DNA of 64,000 bases, taken from Chlorophyllum brunneum. Taxonomy: Eukaryota > Basidiomycota > Agaricomycetes > Agaricales > Agaricaceae. Made by a program: the position numbers and the translations under genes. Below, one piece after another: positions 56,981 through 64,000 of this stretch. Positions within the stretch are counted from its first letter, which is position 1, and each line of letters begins with the position of its first letter. The DNA lies in NCBI GenBank assembly GCA_963576785.1, contig OY756141.1, forward strand, positions 124,001 to 188,000. Reading direction: 5' to 3'. Under the pieces are notes generated by a model. The model saw only the letters and a list, made by a program, of their open reading frames with translations. It was not told the origin of the DNA and searched no databases.

Positions 56981-59563
56981 ATGTCTACCAATAATATCGT
57001 CGCTGGTTTACCTAAGCTTAATGGACCAAAGAACTATGCGTTCTGGTCTAGAAGGCTTCAGGATGCCCTAACCCTCATTTCTGTCACTGGTTCTGACCAG
57101 TCCGGATGGACTGTGACAGACCAGGATCTCTCCCCTAAAAATCCTGCCGCTTTAACAGAGGAGGATAGAAGGAGAGAACAATTGAGAGGTCAGGCATTGG
57201 CTGTTATTAATGGCACCTTACCTGATTCCCTGTTACTCCATGGGCATGATGCTCCTGGATTCCTCTGGACTGATTTGAAAACCCGCTTTGGGACACCTTC
57301 TCCTGCCGCGGTGTATTCAATTCTCCAAAGAATGTTGCGAAAGTGCATTTCAGGGAATCAAGATCCAGCAATGGATCTAGCTGAATTGAGAACAATGGCT
57401 TCTCAATTAGAAACAGCTAAGGTAAAATTGCCAGAAGTTCTTGGCGCGATGATCGCTTTGAACGCATTACCACTGGATTGGAATGCTGTGGCACAAACAA
57501 CATTGGCAAATAATCATGATGTTGTAGATATGACCTGGGAGGTAGTTCAGCAGGCTATAAATGCTGAGTGGTCAAGACGTGAAGGGTCAAGACCTAACAT
57601 GTCTAAACCCCAAGCCTCTTTTGCCGCTACTGCAAACTACCAAACTCGCCCTCAGGGCAATTTCCCCAGGACTCGCCCTGGACCACCCTGGAACCGCTTC
57701 CACCCTGGAGGCAATACCAGGGCCCAGCCTGCGAGAGGTCCTCGCCACCCTGCCAATCCGAGTGGGCAGCCCCCTCAGCCTTCTCCTCCTACTCCTACCT
57801 GGATTAACGTCCAGAAGAAGAAGAAGAAGCCCAAAAAGCACCAGGGTAAACCCCAGGCCATGGCGGGCTTCGCCGCTGCCACGGAACTGGCGGTCCGTTG
57901 CTTCACTGGTCTGGGGATGACCCCCTTCGACCTGATAAGGCGCATGGATGCACCTCGACCCGTTCCCGCTCCCGCTCCTCCAACCACTCATGTACTAGTG
58001 AGTGAGAGACCAAAACCGCTTACTTGGGTTAATCCCAAGAAGGTCCAGCAGGCACGAGAGAATGCTCGTGCTAAGCTCGAGAAAAAGGTGCGTGCTGAAG
58101 CACAAAACTTATGTTTCACCGCCCTGCTCAAAAACTCACTGCGGATCCAACAGGTGACCACCTGGCGCGACCGCGTCACTGGTCCTTCGCCCATGCAAAT
58201 GGCGAAGAAACGTGCCCTCGATTGTTACGATCGACGGATGCACGAGGTCTCTCACCCCCGCGCCCAACAAGGACGATTGGTGACACCACCCAGTGCACCT
58301 TCGGTTCCTTCTGGTCACCCCCCAGGTTGTACCTGTGAGGGACACATGAGGGTAAGCAAATGGTTCACTAAACATAGTAACCCCGATATTAATGTGACCC
58401 GCATCCGTTTTGCTTTCCTCTTACTGCATAATTCACCATATGCCTTATTGATTTCTCCCAAATTTGGGAATAAACTCAATTTGGCTATGCATCATGTGGT
58501 AAAGATCCCAAGCATGGACTCTGTCGCCCGGGGCGACTCGCTTGAACCCAGAGAGGTTCGGCCGTACTACCTTCCTCCTCCGGAGGAAATAGTAGCTCCA
58601 GCCGTCAGGACCTATGAAGAGGAGTTCCCTCCTCTTCCTCGGGTCTCCCCTCCTATGGAGCGATTCCAGAGTAAGAGATACTCTCTTACTCAGAAGAACA
58701 AGACCGCTGATAGGCATCCTGCCACACTTTCAGTGTTGGTAGACGAAGCCTTCAAACGACTTGGGAGCGAGAAGGAGGTCGACAACCTCATGGCGCCGGC
58801 TCAGGATGTCGCCTACGACATCCGCGACCCCAGGAACCCTGCGAACGTCGCAGGACCCTCTTCTGGGCCTCTCCCCAAGTCTCTGAAGTCCGAACCTTTT
58901 GCTTCGGCACCTCAATCTGAGGTGTCACTCGGACTCTCATCGACAGACTACGGGAGCGACTTCAAGAAGAAGGGAGGAGCTGGGTACGTGATCAAATCGA
59001 TCTCAGATACTCTTACTAACCCTGATACACAGTCCTGTCACCAATATGCCGACCGGCCGTCTTCGCAAGAAGAAGGGCAAGGGCAAGGGGAAGGGACGTC
59101 GGGGGCCGGGCATGTAAATACACAATCGGGATCTATAGGATCCCATAATTATGTATTTTCTTTGTGCAAATCTATGAATGAAAAGTGTTTTAACACTTCT
59201 CAATTTTCTTGTTTCTCCACGCACATGTCCGATCAGTATTTAAGAGTACCGGATCAAATAAGATCTCGATCGCTAAGCAATGATCAAATCATAACGCCAC
59301 TAGAAGAATATAGTGACGTATGCTTATTAGACTCAGGGGCATCATGTCATTATACCCCTTATGCGGAAGACTTCATCAACTTCGAAGAACTTGAAGTTTC
59401 AATCCCAATTAAGACTGTAGGAGCACATGGCCCCTACCTTAATGCGGTTGGTCTTGGCGCAGTTATGCTTAAGCATAGAGTCTATAACAGGAAGACTGAC
59501 AGCGTTCAACCAACGCAGATATTAATATATCCAGTCTTCCTTCTAAAAGGAACCTCTGAATGA
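56981..59563 (+). CDS. C3 gag-protease
   Basis: 860 codons. The first ~210 residues are a copia-type gag (LPKLNGPKNYAFWSRRLQDA, FLWTDLKTRFGTPS, LAELRTMASQLETAKVKLPE). A long P/Q/K-rich spacer follows (QKKKKKPKKHQGK) with no CCHC knuckle, although copia gags usually have one. A central region of unknown role contains VNPKKVQQARENARAKLEKK and a lone CTCEGH. The aspartic protease near the end has VCLLDSGASCHYTPYAEDF. The ORF ends GTSE-TGA at 59561-59563. The next codons, in the same frame, are CTA ATG and the MSVGQLCQDG that normally continues a copia polyprotein, so gag-pro and pol are separated only by this stop. Confidence 0.9.
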   Translation: MSTNNIVAGLPKLNGPKNYAFWSRRLQDALTLISVTGSDQSGWTVTDQDLSPKNPAALTEEDRRREQLRGQALAVINGTLPDSLLLHGHDAPGFLWTDLKTRFGTPSPAAVYSILQRMLRKCISGNQDPAMDLAELRTMASQLETAKVKLPEVLGAMIALNALPLDWNAVAQTTLANNHDVVDMTWEVVQQAINAEWSRREGSRPNMSKPQASFAATANYQTRPQGNFPRTRPGPPWNRFHPGGNTRAQPARGPRHPANPSGQPPQPSPPTPTWINVQKKKKKPKKHQGKPQAMAGFAAATELAVRCFTGLGMTPFDLIRRMDAPRPVPAPAPPTTHVLVSERPKPLTWVNPKKVQQARENARAKLEKKVRAEAQNLCFTALLKNSLRIQQVTTWRDRVTGPSPMQMAKKRALDCYDRRMHEVSHPRAQQGRLVTPPSAPSVPSGHPPGCTCEGHMRVSKWFTKHSNPDINVTRIRFAFLLLHNSPYALLISPKFGNKLNLAMHHVVKIPSMDSVARGDSLEPREVRPYYLPPPEEIVAPAVRTYEEEFPPLPRVSPPMERFQSKRYSLTQKNKTADRHPATLSVLVDEAFKRLGSEKEVDNLMAPAQDVAYDIRDPRNPANVAGPSSGPLPKSLKSEPFASAPQSEVSLGLSSTDYGSDFKKKGGAGYVIKSISDTLTNPDTQSCHQYADRPSSQEEGQGQGEGTSGAGHVNTQSGSIGSHNYVFSLCKSMNEKCFNTSQFSCFSTHMSDQYLRVPDQIRSRSLSNDQIITPLEEYSDVCLLDSGASCHYTPYAEDFINFEELEVSIPIKTVGAHGPYLNAVGLGAVMLKHRVYNRKTDSVQPTQILIYPVFLLKGTSE

Positions 59564-59566
59564 CTA

Positions 59567-62500
59567 ATGTCAGTGGGACAGTTATGCCAGGATGGCAAAA
59601 CTGTTAGAACAGATGCCAACGAATCAGTAGTAGTTGATAGCGAAGGAAATGCTATTCTTCAAGTATATCCTTCAGCAAGTCGCAACACTACTTTACATTT
59701 TGTTAATACAAAAATTGTACACTCGGAACAAGCAGCTATGACTGCGGATCCGATCGTTGGCTACAAAGTTGTACATGCGAGATTAGGACACCCCTCTAAT
59801 TGTATCCTCAATCATTTTGAGAAAAATACGATTGGGTTTACCCCGGTGCGGATTCCCGAGCAAAAGCCAGTCTGTGACGGTTGTGCCAAGGGAAAGATGC
59901 ACCAGAAACCCTTTAGAGAGAACCCTACACGTGCAAAGCGTCCATTCGAAAGAATACACTCGGATTTAGTTGAACTTCTGATTCTTTCTTACCATAAATT
60001 TAAATGGGTCATGACCATAATGGACAACTTTTCCTCTCATGGATGGATTCGCTTTCTCCATAAGAAATCAGAAGCAGCAGAAGAAATGAAAAATTTCATT
60101 GCCTTAATTCAGACTCAATATGAGACTAAATTAAAATATCTCTGCACTGATAGAGGAGGAGAGTATGCAACTGACGAGTTGCAATCTCATTTGCACTCAT
60201 TAGGGATCATACATGAGACCAGTGCACCGCACATACACCAACAAAATGGTCGAGCGGAACACTTGAACCGAACTCTAATGGATAAAGCAGAAGCCATACG
60301 GCATCATGCTTGTATTCCTGATGGTTGGTGGGAGTTTTCTATAGATCATGTGATACATATCTATAATAAAACACCGGTATCACGGCTCATGTGGAAAACA
60401 CCTTATGAAGTATTGAATCAGAAGATTCCAGACATCTCCAAAGAGAGAGTCTTTGGCTGCGGTGCTTATGTCTTTCTCCCAAAAGAGATAAGAGACAATA
60501 AACTGACAGCGAAGTCAGAACTCATGATTTTCCTTGGTTGGACATCAGACAGGAAAAATTATCGTTTCATGAGGCACCTAAATGGAAATGTAATTTATAC
60601 ATCTCCAACAGCTGTATTCAGCGAAGAACACTTCCCTAAATGTGTTGGGAAGAAGCAAGAAGAACGGATGAACCAACCATCATCTTCTACTTCTCAAAGT
60701 ACACCTTCAGAAGTTATTGTCTTCCATGCTCCAGATCCATCTACTGGTTTACCTATTGATAAACCACCAAGCCCTATTCCCCGAACTTCTACCGGAAGTT
60801 CTCCGGAAGATAGGACTTATAGATCTGTACATGGACAAATTCCAACTCCTTTCCCTGAACCTAAAAAGAATAAAGGAAAGGGAAAAGCACCGAATATCGA
60901 TACTAATGTTCAGGAGGAGTGGGATAGTATTGTGCAAAACATTCTCTTTCCACCAAGAGAAGCACAAACACCAGAAAACAATGACAGTGATGGATTATCA
61001 TATGCTGATCCACCTAATCACCCTGAAGGACCGAACCATCCGCCTTCTCAAAGAGATGATCCGGATGTACAACCATTCATACCCTATACCCCTGTCGAAG
61101 ATGATCGGGATGCTGGTCCTTCTGTACCACGAGGTCACTCGGATCAAATACCGGTTCCTGAAATACCTCAGAGACCACAAAGAACCAGAAAAGTACCTGA
61201 ACGTCCAGGAAACTTCTATGGTTCTACAAAGCATCCGACCAAAATACTCCAGGACTATGAGATGTTCCAACCTCCTAAGTCAAAATTAACAAGTTCTACA
61301 AGTAGACTTGTTAGACAAATTCGATCAGAGGCTTCCAAACCTGGAATAATCGATAGACGTTCTCAGCATGAAGCTTCTACATTAGAAGACTTATGCAGAG
61401 AAGGAGGAGTAGGGATGATTGATTATCTGTGCACTCAAAAAGTCGAATCACCATTAGTTCCTATTTCTTTCAAGGATCTAAATCGACTACCATCAGAAGA
61501 GAAATCTAAATGGTGGAAAGCATGCTTAGAAGAGTTAAATTCACTCAAAGAAAGACATGTTTATGACTTAGCTAAACTTCCGCCTGGAAGAAAAGCTGTC
61601 AAAAATAGATGGGTCTTTACACCCAAATCAGATGGTCGATACCGTGCTCAACTAGTAGCTAAAGGATTCTCTCAGATAGAGGGAATCGATTATGATGAAC
61701 TATTCTCACTGGTAGTCCGTTATGAGACAAATGCTCAGTTTAGATGTTAAAACTGCTTATCTCTATGGAAAACTGGATGAAGAACTCTATATGGAACTTC
61801 CAGAAGGTTTCAATACAGGTCGTGGTAATTTGGTTTGGAAATTAAACCGAGCCATTTATGGATTAAAGCAATCCGGTCGACAATGGTGGAAGGAATTGAC
61901 TAAGTCAATGACCGACCTAGGATTTGTCCAATCCAAACTAGATGCTAGAGTCTATTATTACTACGACCCTGAAACCAAAGAGCTTATTATAGCTCTGGTC
62001 TATGTAGATGACTCAATGTTCGTCGGAATTAGAGGCTCTAGACTTCTATATGAGAAGCAAGCACTCTTTATGAAGAAATGGGAATGCCGAGACCTTGGTC
62101 CAACCAAAGAGTTTCTTGGCATGAAAATTTCGCGAAATCCTATAAACCGATCAATCACCCTAGACCAAATGGATTATCTAGGAAAAGTACTTGATCGATT
62201 TAATATAATTGGAAAAGAAGAAATACCATTACCAAATGGATTTATCTTCGAATCCAATACAGGAAAAGCGACACCTGACCTCATAAAGAGGTATCAACAA
62301 TTAGTAGGATCAGTTATGTATCTGATGATAGGCAGTCGGCCTGACATAGCTTTCGCCACTGTCAAATTATCACAACATATGACCAATCCAACTAAAGCGC
62401 ATTATAATGCAGGCTTACATTTGCTAAAGTATCTTAATGCTACTTGCAAATATAGAATTACCTATAATGGAAGTTCTATGCAAGGCCTGAATGCCTTTTC

Positions 62501-62940
62501 CGACTCTGATTGGGCTGGTGATCCAATTAGTCGTAAATCTGTAACTGGATATTTCTGTTTATTAGCCAGCGGAGCCATCGCTTGGTTAAGTAGGAAACAG
62601 AAAACTGTTGCATTATCTTCCACTGAAGCCGAATATATGGCTTTGTCAGATTGCAGTCGACAACTTGTTTGGACTGTCAATTTATTGGAAGAAATTGGTA
62701 TCCAATCATTAGCCCCTTATCTCTTCGGTGATAATGAGGGTTCAATATTTTGAGCCAAGAATCCAGTAACAGAAAAACGATCAAAACACGTCGACGTCAA
62801 ATACCATTACATCCGTGATTTGGTAGAAGACGGAAAGATTGAAATATTCTCTGTGAAAGGCACTGAAAATCCTGCCAATATTCTCACAAAGAATTTAGAC
62901 AAAATTAAATTCAATTTATTCTGACCTTGCCTTGGCTTGA
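59567..62940 (+). pseudogene. C3 integrase-RT-RNase H (frameshift and stops)
   Basis: Same frame as gag after the TGA. Integrase zinc finger HARLGHPSNCILNHFEKN...CDGCAKGKMH; catalytic D, D, E in HSDLVELL, LCTDRGGEY and QQNGRAEHLNR. A P/S/D-rich region (60660-61240) precedes RT: WVFTPKSDGRYRAQLVAKGF, DYDELFSLVVRYET. Then about 20 codons are missing and the frame changes near 61725, resuming SLDVKTAYLYGKLDEEL (first catalytic Asp kept), ALVYVDDSMFV (YVDD) and the RNase H DSDWAGDPISRKS and ALSSTEAEYMALSDC. At 62751-62753 TGG has become TGA (C1 has Trp), and a second TGA follows near 62923. RT is therefore inactive in this copy. Confidence 0.92.
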
Positions 62941-62985
62941 TGTTTGAGCGATTAAAACTCTATATCAATACAGAGCAAGGAGGAG

Positions 62986-63556
62986 TGTTGAAGTTTCGGA
63001 CATATTCTAGAAATAGACTATGAAGTCATTATGATAATAATAGACTGATCCGTTACTTTCCAGTAACTTCATTCTGTAGTAACTTCCTATGAGTTGCTCT
63101 GCATATGATGAGAGTCATAAGTACTTGATAGATTATTCTACATAGTACCAATGACTAGATACTACGTTCCGCAGTACTCCGCAGGCATTATGCCGCAGTT
63201 AAAAGGAGTCATAAGGAACAATCCATGCAATGCTAGTATTTTATGTAGTATGACTCGCCTACGTTACAATATGTATATAAACCCCATGTAGCAGACCTAG
63301 TTCTGCATCTTGTTCAATCGAACAACTTCTTCATCATTGCCTATCTCTTTGAGTATAACACCTCAATCAATCTAATCGACTTTGACCTCTACTTATCTGA
63401 TGTTAACCGCTTCATCAATAATATCTGTCTATCCGAATTACCTTTCTACAGGTATCAGATAGAAGCTTATTATCTCAGTGAGTAGACCCTACGTTCTCTC
63501 CCACTGCGTTTACTGCTGCCCCCAGCAAACAACTTGTTATGGTCGTTTCCTCAACA
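62986..63556 (+). repeat. C3 3' LTR
   Basis: 571 bp, preceded by the PPT agcaaggaggag; one base shorter than the 5' LTR. Confidence 0.95.
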
Positions 63557-63602
63557 CTAATGGTCTGTTGGTCTCATGGGTTTGGCCATAAGAGGGGAAT
63601 AC

Positions 63603-64000
63603 TGTTACAACCAGTAAACTGCATGTCTGTTTTAGGACACAATTCTATCTTAGTTCAGGTTTTCAGCTTGCACAGAAAATCACTTTCTGATTGGGCTTAT
63701 CTTTGTTCCAAACCTATCAATCAACCTTTTCTATATTTGTTTCTGTCCATTTTTGTACATCTTGTTTCCTTTTACATCCTGATTCCTTTCTACCTCTATT
63801 ACTCTGTACTTCAGTATTACCTGTTCTGCTTATTGCATCATGTTCCTGTTACCATTGTTATATGATGTTTCTCTTATCCTTTTCATATCTAGTTACTCTG
63901 TTATCTTGTCCATTGACCTTCCAATACTTTTCCACTACTAGTATATAAGTAGTCCTTTGTACACTTGTATTTGGTAGTCTGATTATCAACTTAGTCTTCC
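63603..64000 (+). mobile_element. Possible LTR of another retrotransposon, running off the window
   Basis: A purine tract (aagaggggaatac, 63590-63602) is followed by TGTTACAACC, the usual PPT/LTR junction. A TATATAAG motif lies at about 63941. No end is seen before the window edge. The plus-strand ORFs here show no domain. The piece between C3 and the tract (63557-63589) is unassigned. Confidence 0.5.

Larger units (their letters stand above)
56250..63556 (+). mobile_element. Copia (Ty1-like) LTR retrotransposon C3, near complete
   Basis: 5' LTR 56250-56821, PBS 56822-56833, gag-protease 56981-59563, integrase-RT-RNase H 59567 to about 62940, PPT 62975-62985, 3' LTR 62986-63556. The LTRs differ by a few substitutions and one base of length. 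The left flank is LINE copy C; the right flank (ctaat) does not match the left (caaac), so no target duplication. RT has an internal deletion with frameshift, and RNase H has a TGG-to-TGA stop. Confidence 0.95.

Overview
The window looks like nuclear DNA of a filamentous basidiomycete, probably an Agaricomycete. The evidence is short GT-AG introns of about 50-75 bp, an SKN7-type HSF/receiver transcription factor, a remnant of a NACHT-type STAND gene, and chromovirus, copia and LINE retroelements. No species is named, because I recognise the families and not the genome.

Layout. Positions 1-6713 are a normal gene-bearing edge: a partial Rab GTPase (-), the mitochondrial ATP synthase epsilon subunit ATP15 (+, 3 exons) and an 8-exon SKN7/Prr1 orthologue (-, 1001 codons). 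From 8442 to the end the window is accessory and repeat-rich. A segment of about 3.5 kb appears twice (A1 8442-11930; A2 31236-34675 plus 41387-41468). It holds a broken MFS monocarboxylate-transporter-like gene (-) and, inside it, an intact-looking uncharacterised 3-exon gene (+, called H1/H2 here) with a coding minisatellite.

Retroelements are nested several deep. In A1, copia LTR C1 (minus orientation) holds a solo copia LTR (C2) and a chromovirus (G1, 6443 bp, TSD aaatg). In A2, a second chromovirus of the same family (G2, 6711 bp, TSD ctttg) interrupts the transporter's first exon. A third element, called X here, appears twice as a ~1.13-kb unit with TGTTATG...CATAACA ends. It resembles an LTR and carries a 212-codon ORF. 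X1 holds a solo chromovirus LTR and a full-length LINE (L1). Further right are a chromovirus remnant (G3) broken by two 5'-truncated LINEs, a decayed cysteine-rich gene, a stack of LINE 5' halves with an insert flanked by a 714-bp direct duplication, and a near-complete copia element (C3, 56250-63556). A possible further LTR runs off the right edge.

The most unusual signals are these. The chromovirus family has extra ORFs downstream of pol: a small ORF coupled to the pol stop by ATGA, then an ORF3 with a conserved C-terminal block. Its PBS is complementary to the predicted 5' end of its own transcript, as in Tf1-type self-priming. Element X has an ORF inside an LTR-like unit. The LINE makes 13-bp target duplications in three independent insertions. 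The copia gag-protease and integrase-RT frames are separated by a UGA-CUA stop context present in two copies. Decay of the repeats is dominated by CGA turning into TGA or CAA, the signature expected from CpG deamination on either strand.
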